From Cacconaster sp045601245 (GTDB lineage Bacteria; Bacteroidota; Bacteroidia; Bacteroidales; UBA932), in the NCBI GenBank assembly GCA_045601245.1, contig JAZRZH010000028.1, positions 1 to 64,000 of the forward strand: a DNA stretch of 64,000 nt, read 5' to 3'. Every line of letters begins with the position of its first letter. The stretch's first letter is position 1. The position numbers and the translations under genes are program-made. The notes below the pieces were generated by a model. It worked only from the letters and a program-made list of their open reading frames with translations. It was not told where the DNA came from and searched no databases. Below are positions 9,179 to 17,046 of this stretch, piece after piece.

Positions 9179-9631
9179 ATGATCACTTATAATTCAGAAG
9201 AAATTTCTTTCAATCTCAGTCAGAAACGCCTCATTTCCAAATGGTTGAAGATCATAGCCACAAACAGCTCCAAAATAGTCGGAGATCTCAATTATATATT
9301 TTGCAGTGACTCTTTCCTTCTTGAAATCAATAAACAATTTCTGGGCCACAATTATTATACTGATATCATAACATTCGATTATTCAGAAGATTATAAAGCA
9401 ATAGGTTCGAAAGACAAGATTTACGGTGACGTATATATAAGTATAGATACAATAAGTCATAATGCAGAGGAGTATGGAGAAGGATTTGACAGGGAGCTGC
9501 ACAGAGTCATCGTTCACGGACTTCTTCATCTGATAGGTTTCGATGACGTCACACCTGAACTTGAAAAGGAGATGCACCATCAGGAGAATATTGCTCTTGA
9601 CATCCTCCAGCAGTTGAGAAATGAAAACTGA
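9179..9631 (+). CDS. ybeY: Endoribonuclease / rRNA maturation factor YbeY
   Basis: 150 residues from the ATG at 9179; an upstream in-frame extension would start before the promoter. YbeY is a zinc metalloprotein for 16S rRNA 3' end processing and ribosome quality control. The motif HGLLHLIGFDD is present, but the third His of the usual HGxLHLxGxDH is Asp here, followed by HHQEN further on. Bacteroidota homologues often vary at this place, so this is probably not a loss of function. The gene overlaps mnmG by 11 bases, so translation is likely coupled. Confidence 0.93.
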   Translation: MITYNSEEISFNLSQKRLISKWLKIIATNSSKIVGDLNYIFCSDSFLLEINKQFLGHNYYTDIITFDYSEDYKAIGSKDKIYGDVYISIDTISHNAEEYGEGFDRELHRVIVHGLLHLIGFDDVTPELEKEMHHQENIALDILQQLRNEN

Positions 9632-11630
9632 TTACGATATAATAGTAGTCGGTGCCGGACATGCAGGATGTGAGGCGGCGGTTGCAGCTGCGCGTCTCGG
9701 ATCAAATGTTTTGCTCATAACTATGGATATGGGCAAGACTGCGCAGATGTCCTGCAACCCAGCGATGGGTGGAATAGCCAAAGGTCAGATTGTGCGTGAA
9801 ATTGACGCACTCGGAGGTTACAGTGGCATCGTGACAGACGCATCGACTCTTCAGTTCAGGATGCTCAACCGGTCAAAGGGTCCTGCAATGTGGAGTCCAA
9901 GGGCTCAGTGCGATAAAATGCAGTTTTCCCTCAATTGGCGTTACATCCTCGAAACTACCTGTAAATTAGATATTTGGCAGGATTTTGTTACGGAGATAAC
10001 TTTCCGAGAGTCGAAAATTTCCGGCGTCCGTGTATCAATGGGCGCAGAATTCTCCGCAAAATCGGTAATAATTACTGCCGGAACATTCCTTAACGGTAAA
10101 CTTTTCATAGGACAGCAATCCGCTGAAGGAGGAAGAATAGGTGAACTTACTTCCCGTGGTCTGACTGAACAACTGGTTTCTCTCGGTATCACTTCCGCTC
10201 GAATGAAGACAGGTACTCCTCCGCGTATCGACATACGATCACTTGACACTTCACTTTTCGAAGTCCAGGAAGGAGATTCCAATCCTTCGAGATTCTCATA
10301 TCTCCCGATCCCTTCATCTGTGCAGGCAACAGGAAAACAGAAGAACTGTTTTATTGTACATACCAACCCTACTGTTCATTCGATACTTGAGAGCGGTTTT
10401 GACAGATCTCCTCTTTTTACAGGAATGATCAAGGGTATTGGTCCAAGATATTGTCCTTCAATTGAAGACAAGTTGAGAACCTTTGCAGGTAAGGACGCTC
10501 ACCAGTTGTTCCTTGAACCAGAAGGTTGGAATACTTATGAATACTATCTTCAGGGTTTCTCTTCATCACTTCCTCTCGATGTCCAGATGGATGCTCTTCG
10601 TGCTATTGAAGGTTTCTCCACCGTTAAGGTATTCCGTCCGGCTTATGCTGTCGAATATGATTATTTCGATCCTACGCTTCTAAATGCGACATTGGAGTCA
10701 AAAATTGTATCTAATCTCTATCTCGCAGGTCAGGTAAACGGTACCACCGGTTATGAAGAGGCTGCGGCTCAGGGTTTGATGGCCGGGATTAATGCTCATC
10801 TGAAAATTGCGGGAAAGGATCCTTTCGTTCTCAAAAGAGATGAGGCATACATTGGTGTCCTTATAGATGACCTTATTACTAAAGGCGTTGATGAACCTTA
10901 CCGTATGTTCACTTCCAGGGCAGAGTATCGTATTCTGTTGCGACAGGACGACTCTGATCTCAGATTGACTGAAAAATCATATAAAATAGGTTTGGCTGAT
11001 GAATATCGCTATAAGGTCACGAATCTTAAATATGATACTGTCGGAAAGTATGTTTCTTTTGCAGACGATACTTCAATCAAGCCTGAAACCGTAAATCAGT
11101 ATCTAGCTTCCAAGGGTTCTACTCCTATTTCCATTAGCAGAAAGATATCAGAAATCGTAACAAGGCCAGACATATACCTAAGTGAAATTCTGGATTGTGT
11201 TCCACGTGGAACATCTCAGGAATTATTCGATTCAATTCAATCGAACATCTCTGCCATAACTGTTGAGGATATATCTGAAAATAGAATAATATCAGATATA
11301 TATAATATCCCGTGGTCAGTGAGAGATAGAGAAACCATCAATTCTTTTGATTTGAATGGTGATCGTTCATCTTCAATACTCGAGTCTTCTGAAATAGCCA
11401 TCAAGTATAAAGGATATATTGAAAGGGAGCGCAGACTGGCTGATAAAATATTAAGATTGGAAGATTTGAAAATTCCTGATGATTTTGATTTTTCAAAAAT
11501 TACATCCCTTTCGATTGAATGTCGAATGAAATTGCAGAAATACAAACCCACTACGATAGCCCAGGCATCACGCATTTCAGGTGTTTCTCCGGCCGATATT
11601 TCTGTCCTTCTTGTATATTTCGGTCGATAA
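9621..11630 (+). CDS. mnmG: tRNA uridine-5-carboxymethylaminomethyl modification enzyme MnmG (GidA)
   Basis: 669 residues. The FAD-binding GAGHAGCEAA is at residues 11-20, followed by MSCNPAMGGIAKG, the GTFLNG segment, and the GQVNGTTGYEEAAAQG block of this family. The C-terminal MnmE-binding region holds IKYKGYIERE and ends with a helical domain. With MnmE it modifies wobble U34 of several tRNAs. The protein looks about 40 residues longer than usual. The extra length is between the RPDIYLSEILD block and IKYKGYI (roughly residues 525-590). One parS-type palindrome encodes residues near 526 in this stretch, and another starts immediately after the stop codon. rsmG, parA and parB are not adjacent here. 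Confidence 0.97.
   Translation: MKTDYDIIVVGAGHAGCEAAVAAARLGSNVLLITMDMGKTAQMSCNPAMGGIAKGQIVREIDALGGYSGIVTDASTLQFRMLNRSKGPAMWSPRAQCDKMQFSLNWRYILETTCKLDIWQDFVTEITFRESKISGVRVSMGAEFSAKSVIITAGTFLNGKLFIGQQSAEGGRIGELTSRGLTEQLVSLGITSARMKTGTPPRIDIRSLDTSLFEVQEGDSNPSRFSYLPIPSSVQATGKQKNCFIVHTNPTVHSILESGFDRSPLFTGMIKGIGPRYCPSIEDKLRTFAGKDAHQLFLEPEGWNTYEYYLQGFSSSLPLDVQMDALRAIEGFSTVKVFRPAYAVEYDYFDPTLLNATLESKIVSNLYLAGQVNGTTGYEEAAAQGLMAGINAHLKIAGKDPFVLKRDEAYIGVLIDDLITKGVDEPYRMFTSRAEYRILLRQDDSDLRLTEKSYKIGLADEYRYKVTNLKYDTVGKYVSFADDTSIKPETVNQYLASKGSTPISISRKISEIVTRPDIYLSEILDCVPRGTSQELFDSIQSNISAITVEDISENRIISDIYNIPWSVRDRETINSFDLNGDRSSSILESSEIAIKYKGYIERERRLADKILRLEDLKIPDDFDFSKITSLSIECRMKLQKYKPTTIAQASRISGVSPADISVLLVYFGR
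11198..11213. other. parS-type ParB-binding palindrome, site 1 (inside mnmG)
   Basis: The perfect 16-bp palindrome TGTTCCACGTGGAACA fits the widespread parS form NGTTNCACGTGNAACN. It lies in the mnmG coding region, in the stretch that appears lengthened. ParB would load here to organise the origin-proximal chromosome. The site is seen directly; the binding is inferred from the known motif. Confidence 0.85.
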
Positions 11631-11646
11631 TGTTCCACGTGGAACA
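11631..11646. other. parS-type ParB-binding palindrome, site 2 (after mnmG)
   Basis: A second exact copy of TGTTCCACGTGGAACA starts at the first base after the mnmG stop codon, 418 bp beyond site 1. Two identical 16-mers so close together are very unlikely by chance. They suggest the window lies near the replication origin. Confidence 0.85.
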
Positions 11647-11676
11647 ATTAGAACCCGTTTTGATTAATACAGATTG

Positions 11677-11709
11677 TAAAAAAGGATGACTGTTTCAGTC
11701 ATCCTTTTA
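11677..11709. terminator. Bidirectional terminator between mnmG and the acyl-CoA synthetase
   Basis: AAAGGATGACTG and CAGTCATCCTTT pair around a TTT loop, flanked by A-run and T-run. The hairpin lies between the convergent genes mnmG and 11731-13497. Confidence 0.85.
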
Positions 11710-11730
11710 TTGATACTGGCATAGACCATA

Positions 11731-13497
11731 TTAATTCGAATATATATCGTCTATAAGATTCTTATATTTTTTTACAAGAACTTTTCTCTTCAGCTTGAGA
11801 GTTTGAGAAAGCAGACCGTTTGATGGAGACCATTCATCGCAGACAAGCTTGAATTTTTTAACGTTTTCGTGAGGCGCAAGATGTGCGTTCACCTTTTCAA
11901 CCTCGTCGTGAATCAGTTTGACAACCTCGGAATTATTGATAACATTATCTGGAATATCGTTAATCTTATTTTCCATCAAATATTCCTTGATTGCCTTGAT
12001 ATCAGGTACAATAATGGCGGCAGCAATCTTCTGATTCTCTCCGACAATCATTGCGTTTTCAATGAATTTTGATTCCTTGAGCAATGTTTCTATAGGCTGC
12101 GGAGCTACATATTTACCGGCAGAAAGCTTGAAAATCTCCTTCTTGCGGTCGGTGATCTTGAGATATTCACCCTCTACAAGATATCCGATGTCTCCGGTAT
12201 GTAGGAATCCGTCACTGTCGATCATCTCTGCCGTGGCTTCAGGATTTTTGTAGTATCCTACCATCACATGGGGTCCCTTGGTGAGGATTTCACCGTCTTC
12301 TGCAAATTTCAACTCAGTTCCTTCGAGTTTCTTGCCGACTGTGCCAATCTTATTGTATTTGTCGGCAGGACTGTTTACCGCAATCACAGGTGATGTTTCA
12401 GTCATTCCGTAGCCTTCAAAAATGTAAAGTTTGGCTGCGTTGAATGTCTTGACTATCTTTCCCTGAATTGACGATCCCCCGGAAACAACAAGCATTTCGT
12501 GTCCGCCAAGATTCTCCCTCCACTTGCTGTAGACAAGTTTGTCGTAAATTTTCTGTTTTGCGAGATATATCGGACCGGTTTTGGTGTTGTCGAAACTGTT
12601 GGCGTAATCCCAGGCTTTTGTATAAATGAACTTGCTGAAACCTTTGAGTTTCTTGCCCGCAGCCTCAAATTTGCCGTACATCATTTCAAGAATCCTTGGA
12701 ACCGCACAGAAACCGTCGGCGTGGCAGTCAGCAAGGTCAGCGGCTATTGTAGCAAGACCTTCAGCATAGTAGCAACTTATTCCGAGTTCCTGATACTCAT
12801 AGTTCATAGTCCTTTCGTAGGAGTGGCATAAAGGTAAGAAACTGAGCATCTTACAGGAGCTGTCCTTGGTCTGCCTGATGGCGTGTCCGTGAGAGTCGAA
12901 CATAAGGTTGCGGTGTGAAAGCATCACTCCTTTCGGTACTCCTGTAGTTCCTGATGTGTATATGATAGTGGCGACATCGTCGGGACTGATGGTCCTGACA
13001 TTCTCCTCAACAACCGGTGCAAATTCGGTGCTATGTTCTCTACCAAGAGCGTAAAGCTTTGAAAAACAGAAGATTTCATCGCTATCATCCATCATTATGA
13101 CCTTTACACTGTGCTTCATATTCTCTACGGCCGGCATAATTTTCCTGTAAAAGGAAGGATTGCCGACCACGATGATTTCAGCATCGGAATGGTCAAATAT
13201 GAAAGAATACTCTTCCTGGCTAAGAGTACTGTAGACAGGGATATGTATCATATGCGCCAGATTGGAACCCATATCTAGAAAGTTCCATTCCGGACGGTTG
13301 TTACAGATGGAAATAATCTTTGTGCCCGCTTTATAACCGAGGGCGAGAAGTCCGTATGCTACGGTGTAGGAATAATCGATGTATTGGTCTATGCTGTAAT
13401 ATGTCCATTTGCCCTGATACTTACGCGCGAGGATATCGTCTTTCGGCGCGTATTGCTTCAGGTTCTCAAGAAGGTCAAATGTCCTATTTATCTGCAT
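11731..13497 (-). CDS. Long-chain fatty acid--CoA ligase (AMP-forming)
   Basis: 588 residues of the ANL superfamily (FadD/long-chain acyl-CoA synthetase type). The P-loop-like motif YTSGTTGVPKGV is near residue 180, the GYGMTETSP motif near residue 365, the TGDIGY motif near residue 430 and the KITDRKKE hinge near residue 445. It would activate fatty acids with ATP and CoA at the membrane; chain length is not readable. It follows gcvH on the minus strand, with a weak hairpin between them, so it may be read through from the gcvH promoter. Confidence 0.92.
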   Translation of the reverse strand: MQINRTFDLLENLKQYAPKDDILARKYQGKWTYYSIDQYIDYSYTVAYGLLALGYKAGTKIISICNNRPEWNFLDMGSNLAHMIHIPVYSTLSQEEYSFIFDHSDAEIIVVGNPSFYRKIMPAVENMKHSVKVIMMDDSDEIFCFSKLYALGREHSTEFAPVVEENVRTISPDDVATIIYTSGTTGVPKGVMLSHRNLMFDSHGHAIRQTKDSSCKMLSFLPLCHSYERTMNYEYQELGISCYYAEGLATIAADLADCHADGFCAVPRILEMMYGKFEAAGKKLKGFSKFIYTKAWDYANSFDNTKTGPIYLAKQKIYDKLVYSKWRENLGGHEMLVVSGGSSIQGKIVKTFNAAKLYIFEGYGMTETSPVIAVNSPADKYNKIGTVGKKLEGTELKFAEDGEILTKGPHVMVGYYKNPEATAEMIDSDGFLHTGDIGYLVEGEYLKITDRKKEIFKLSAGKYVAPQPIETLLKESKFIENAMIVGENQKIAAAIIVPDIKAIKEYLMENKINDIPDNVINNSEVVKLIHDEVEKVNAHLAPHENVKKFKLVCDEWSPSNGLLSQTLKLKRKVLVKKYKNLIDDIYSN

Positions 13498-13510
13498 AGT
13501 CTATAAATAA

Positions 13511-13540
13511 GCAAAGGGGTTTACGCTTAACCCCTTTGCA
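13511..13540 (-). terminator. Weak hairpin between gcvH and the acyl-CoA synthetase
   Basis: GCAAAGGGGTT pairs with AACCCCTTTGC around a short loop. The T-tract after it on the minus strand is short (TTATTTATAG), so it may act as an attenuator or a poor terminator. Confidence 0.5.
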
Positions 13541-13561
13541 CACACCACATTTGATTTAAAA

Positions 13562-13936
13562 TCAGATTTTCTCCCCGTACTGCGCAGCAGTAAGAAGATT
13601 ATCAATTTCCGAAGCGTCGGAGAATTTGATCTTGATCATCCAACCAGCCTCGTATGGATCGGAGTTGACGAGTTCAGGAGCACCGTCGAGAGCTTCATTT
13701 ACCTCTACGACTTCACCAGAAATCGGCATAAATGCGTCAGCAACGGTCTTAACGGCTTCGATTGTTCCGAATACTTCACCCTGTGCGAGGGTTTCACCTG
13801 CAGTCTGGATGTCTACAAAAACGATGTCTCCGAGTTCGCTCTGAGCAAAGTCAGTGATACCTACTGTAGCAATGTCGCCTTCGATTTTGACCCACTCGTG
13901 GTCTTCAGTATATTTGAGATTAGCTGGTACGTTCAT
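13562..13936 (-). CDS. gcvH: Glycine cleavage system H protein
   Basis: 124 residues, normal family length. The lipoylation motif GTIEAVKTVAD places the modified lysine at Lys63, and the N-terminus YTEDHEWVKIEG is typical. It shuttles the aminomethyl group between P, T and L proteins; gcvP and gcvT are not in the window. A perfect -7 box (TATCTTTG on the minus strand, 13969-13976) lies 33 bp before the start. Confidence 0.97.
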   Translation of the reverse strand: MNVPANLKYTEDHEWVKIEGDIATVGITDFAQSELGDIVFVDIQTAGETLAQGEVFGTIEAVKTVADAFMPISGEVVEVNEALDGAPELVNSDPYEAGWMIKIKFSDASEIDNLLTAAQYGEKI

Positions 13937-13968
13937 AGTACTTTTTCTTTTTATTGGTTAATATGTGG

Positions 13969-13976
13969 CAAAGATA
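13969..13976 (-). promoter_or_regulatory. -7 box of the gcvH promoter
   Basis: CAAAGATA on the plus strand reads TATCTTTG on the minus strand, a full TAnnTTTG match. The -33 element is poor. It lies in the 57-bp gap between ruvA and gcvH. Confidence 0.55.
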
Positions 13977-13993
13977 AAAAAATTCTTTTGTTG

Positions 13994-14596
13994 TTATAAG
14001 ATTTTGAGTGCTTTTTTGATAAGTTCTTCAATGTTCACCAGAGGGTTATCTTTGAGAATCATATCAATAGCCTTTTGAGCCGCCGGTTTGGCGAATCCCA
14101 GCATAATAAGAGCGCCCAGGGCCTCTTCTGCAGCAGCAGATGATGGTGTACCGGTAATTGTTTGAATATCCGCAGACTGAGTTTTGTCCACCTTGTCCTT
14201 CAGTTCCAGTATCACCCGCTGTGCTGTCTTGAGGCCGATTCCCTTGACCCCCTTGATCTTATTGACGTCCTGACTGAGAATCGCGGTCCTGAGTTCGTCG
14301 GCCGACATCGATGATAACATCATCCTGGCGGTGTTCGGACCTATGCCCGATACGGATATCAGCTGTTTGAACAGGCTGCGTTCGTCGCGGTCAAAGAATC
14401 CGTAGAGAGACTCTTCCTCCTCTCTCAGATGATGATGGAGATAAAGTTTCACGAATTCCTCACCTGCATTCTGCAGCTTAGTGAAGGTGCTCAATGATAT
14501 GAGAATGTCGTATCCGAATCCGCCGCATTCCACTATGGCGTCAGCGGGATTCAATTCAACAAGCCTTCCAGTAATGTATTCGTACATTTCAGACAC
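13994..14596 (-). CDS. ruvA: Holliday junction DNA-binding protein RuvA
   Basis: 200 residues. The N-terminal OB-fold holds LVELNPADAIVECGGFGYDI, the middle domain has the two helix-hairpin-helix motifs VSGIGPNTA and VKGIGLKTAQR, and domain III (from about residue 150) binds RuvB. An alternative start three codons later (MYEYITG) fits the family equally well. It diverges from sufS over a 48-bp gap. Confidence 0.96.
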   Translation of the reverse strand: MSEMYEYITGRLVELNPADAIVECGGFGYDILISLSTFTKLQNAGEEFVKLYLHHHLREEEESLYGFFDRDERSLFKQLISVSGIGPNTARMMLSSMSADELRTAILSQDVNKIKGVKGIGLKTAQRVILELKDKVDKTQSADIQTITGTPSSAAAEEALGALIMLGFAKPAAQKAIDMILKDNPLVNIEELIKKALKIL

Positions 14597-14609
14597 GATT
14601 ATATAACAA

Positions 14610-14640
14610 CAAATTTAGCGAAATTTCTTAACTTCGCAAT
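14610..14640 (-). promoter_or_regulatory. ruvA promoter
   Basis: On the minus strand it reads ATTG, 19 bases, TAAATTTG: a full -7 match and a 3-of-4 -33 match. A weaker plus-strand box TAACTTCG (14629-14636) overlaps it only 9 bp before the sufS start, so the sufS message may have almost no leader. Confidence 0.6.
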
Positions 14641-14644
14641 TTAT

Positions 14645-15877
14645 ATGAGTATGAACGAAAATAGTATAAGAAGCCTTTTCCCCGCCCTTCATCAGAAGGT
14701 CTACGGCAAGGAATGGGTATATCTTGATAATGCCGCAACATCGCAGAAACCGCTCCAGGTACTGGAACTCCAGCAACTTATGAGCAGTCAGGTCAATGCC
14801 AATATCCATCGTGCGGTGCATAAGATAAGCGGGGATGCGACCGATCTCTATGAGAAAGGCCGTGAGGCTGTCGCGCGGTTCATCAATGCTCCTGAGGACG
14901 GATGCGTCATCTTCACCTCCGGTGCCACGGCGTCATTCAACCTGCTTGCAACCTGTTTCACAGAGCGTTTCATCGGTCGTGGGGACAAAGTGCTGATATC
15001 GGAGGCAGAGCATCATTCCAATATTGTTCCCTGGCAGATTGCCTGCGCTAGAGTCGGAGCGGAATTGGTGGTCGTTCCCGTGGAGGAAAATGGTACACTG
15101 AATGTCGGAAAGTTTGCCGCGATGCTTGACGATAAAGTCAGGATCGTTTCCATCACGCAGATTTCCAATGTACTGGGTGTTGTCAACCCGATTCGTGAAA
15201 TTGTTGAAATAGCGCATTCCAAAGGCATCCCCGTTGCAGTTGACGGAGCGCAGGGTGTGGTCCATTCGGAGACCGACGTGCAGGCTTTGGGATGCGATTT
15301 CTACATTTTTTCAGGTCACAAGATATATACTCCGACAGGCACGGGAATCCTCTACGGAAAACGTGCGCTGCTGGATGAGATGCCTCCTTATATGGGCGGC
15401 GGGGATATGGTGGACACCGTGTCATTCGCCCGCACGACCTATGCTCCGCTTCCTTTGAAGTACGAAGCGGGCACTCCGAACTACATAGGCGCATCCTGCT
15501 ATGCTCCGGCACTGGAATTCGCGTCCCGGATGCGTTCATCAGCGGAAGTTAAGGCAAATGAGCGCAAAATGGTGGAGTTCCTCGTGGAACATCTGCTGAA
15601 GATCGACGGTCTTCATCTCTACGGACTTCCGGAGGACCTTTCCGCCAAGGCTCCCGTGTTTTCATTCACTGTGGACGGCACCCATCCTTCCGATATCGCG
15701 CAGATTATCGACAAAATGGGCGTTGCGGTCCGTTCCGGCCTGATGTGCGCCGAGCCGCTGATACGCCGCTTCTCCGATGTAGGTATGGTCCGCGCATCGC
15801 TCCTGCCATACAATACGATTGATGAAGCGGAGTATTTCATCAAGAGTCTAGAGCGTACCATTGATATGCTTAAATAG
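14645..15877 (+). CDS. sufS: Cysteine desulfurase SufS
   Basis: 410 residues, group II cysteine desulfurase. The PLP lysine is Lys226 in FSGHKIYTPTG, the HHSNIVPW block is near residue 123, and the active-site Cys lies in RSGLMCAEP near residue 367. It takes sulfur from cysteine as a persulfide for Fe-S cluster assembly, passing it to SufE, whose gene follows 6 bp later. sufB, sufC and sufD are not adjacent; the operon instead continues with a SufT-like gene, folK and glyS. Confidence 0.96.
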   Translation: MSMNENSIRSLFPALHQKVYGKEWVYLDNAATSQKPLQVLELQQLMSSQVNANIHRAVHKISGDATDLYEKGREAVARFINAPEDGCVIFTSGATASFNLLATCFTERFIGRGDKVLISEAEHHSNIVPWQIACARVGAELVVVPVEENGTLNVGKFAAMLDDKVRIVSITQISNVLGVVNPIREIVEIAHSKGIPVAVDGAQGVVHSETDVQALGCDFYIFSGHKIYTPTGTGILYGKRALLDEMPPYMGGGDMVDTVSFARTTYAPLPLKYEAGTPNYIGASCYAPALEFASRMRSSAEVKANERKMVEFLVEHLLKIDGLHLYGLPEDLSAKAPVFSFTVDGTHPSDIAQIIDKMGVAVRSGLMCAEPLIRRFSDVGMVRASLLPYNTIDEAEYFIKSLERTIDMLK

Positions 15878-15883
15878 TTGATT

Positions 15884-16312
15884 ATGAGTGAAATAATAAA
15901 ATCAGTAGAAGAACTTGCCGCCGAGGTTGTCGATGAATTCTCGGTGTTTGAGGAGTGGCTCGACAAATATGAGTACATCATCGAACTCGGCAAATCCCTT
16001 CCGATGATAGACGAAAAGGAGAAGACCGATGCGAATCTGATCAACGGATGCCAGTCCCGCGTATGGCTCTCCTGCGAATACAGGGACGGCAGGCTATGGT
16101 TCTCCGCGGACAGCGACGCAATCATTACGAAGGGCATCATCTCACTCCTGATAAGGGTGTACAACGGCCAGAAGCCGGCCGACGTTGCGGCGTCGGATTT
16201 CTCTTTCATCGAGAAGATCGGCCTCAAGGAGAACCTCTCCCCGACACGTGCCAACGGCCTGGTTTCAATGATAAAGCAGATAAAGATTTACGCAGTGGCT
16301 TATGAATCCTAA
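15884..16312 (+). CDS. sufE: Sulfur acceptor protein SufE
   Basis: 142 residues from the ATG at 15884. The motif NLINGCQSRVWL places the sulfur-accepting Cys56. It takes the persulfide from SufS and raises its activity. The gene overlaps the next one by 11 bases. Confidence 0.95.
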   Translation: MSEIIKSVEELAAEVVDEFSVFEEWLDKYEYIIELGKSLPMIDEKEKTDANLINGCQSRVWLSCEYRDGRLWFSADSDAIITKGIISLLIRVYNGQKPADVAASDFSFIEKIGLKENLSPTRANGLVSMIKQIKIYAVAYES

Positions 16313-16604
16313 TAAAGAAGATATAATTGCGGCCCTCAAGACCGTGTATGATCCGGAAATTCCGGTGGACATCTATGAGTTGGGTCTGGTCTATGATATT
16401 GCCATCGATGAAGGCAAAGTTATCGTCACTATGACCCTCACGGCTCCAAACTGCCCTATAGCTGATGATGTCGTGGGTTTCGTGCGCAACGCTGTGATGT
16501 ACGTGCAGGGTGTCACGGACGTGGAAGTGAAGCTGGTTTTCGAGCCGGAATGGACACCGTCACTTATGAGCGACGAGGCCAAACTGGCCCTCAATATGTT
16601 TTGA
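16302..16604 (+). CDS. MIP18/DUF59-family Fe-S assembly factor (SufT-like)
   Basis: 100 residues. The family core VYDPEIPVDIYELGLVYDI (residues 15-33) and TMTLTAPNCPIADDV with the conserved Cys near residue 51 are present, and EPEWTPSLMSDEA closes the domain. Members help mature Fe-S proteins, and the place right after sufS-sufE supports that. Nothing in the sequence tells it apart from a phenylacetate PaaD-like protein except length and context. Confidence 0.9.
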   Translation: MNPNKEDIIAALKTVYDPEIPVDIYELGLVYDIAIDEGKVIVTMTLTAPNCPIADDVVGFVRNAVMYVQGVTDVEVKLVFEPEWTPSLMSDEAKLALNMF

Positions 16605-16605
16605 T

Positions 16606-17046
16606 ATGGTTTTCCTCGCTCTGGGCTCGAATATGGGGGACAGGCAGGCCAATCTTGAGACGGCCCGCCGCCTGATAGCGGAGAGATTCGGGGTGACGCT
16701 CCGGTGCTCCGCAGTCCTCGAGACAGAGGCGATAGGCTTTGACGGAGGGGATTTCCTCAACCAGGTCGTGGCGTTCGAATGTGGCGCGCAGCCGCTTGAA
16801 ATATTGGATACCTGTCAGGAAATCGAGGCTGTAATGGGGCGGAAGAAGCATTCCGCAAGGTATGACGCATCGGGCGGAAGGATTTACGAGGACAGGATCA
16901 TCGACATAGACATACTGACCGCCGACGATGTGTCAGTCAATACGGAGAGGCTCACGCTGCCTCATCCGCAGTGCCGCCTGAGGCCGTATGTGGCCGAACT
17001 GGTGGGCACAATGGAACAGGAAATAATAAACAAATACAAGATATGA
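16606..17046 (+). CDS. folK: 2-amino-4-hydroxy-6-hydroxymethyldihydropteridine pyrophosphokinase
   Basis: 146 residues. HPPK landmarks are FLALGSNMGDR at the N-terminus, DFLNQV near residue 49, and DRIIDIDIL with LPHPQ at residues 92-112. It catalyses pyrophosphoryl transfer from ATP in folate synthesis. The stop overlaps the glyS start (ATGA-type overlap). Confidence 0.94.
   Translation: MVFLALGSNMGDRQANLETARRLIAERFGVTLRCSAVLETEAIGFDGGDFLNQVVAFECGAQPLEILDTCQEIEAVMGRKKHSARYDASGGRIYEDRIIDIDILTADDVSVNTERLTLPHPQCRLRPYVAELVGTMEQEIINKYKI

Noticed and set aside
9460..9600. YbeY as inactive because the third His of its zinc motif is Asp
   Set aside because: The first two His residues are intact, further His residues follow directly, and replacements at this place are, to my knowledge, common in Bacteroidota homologues.
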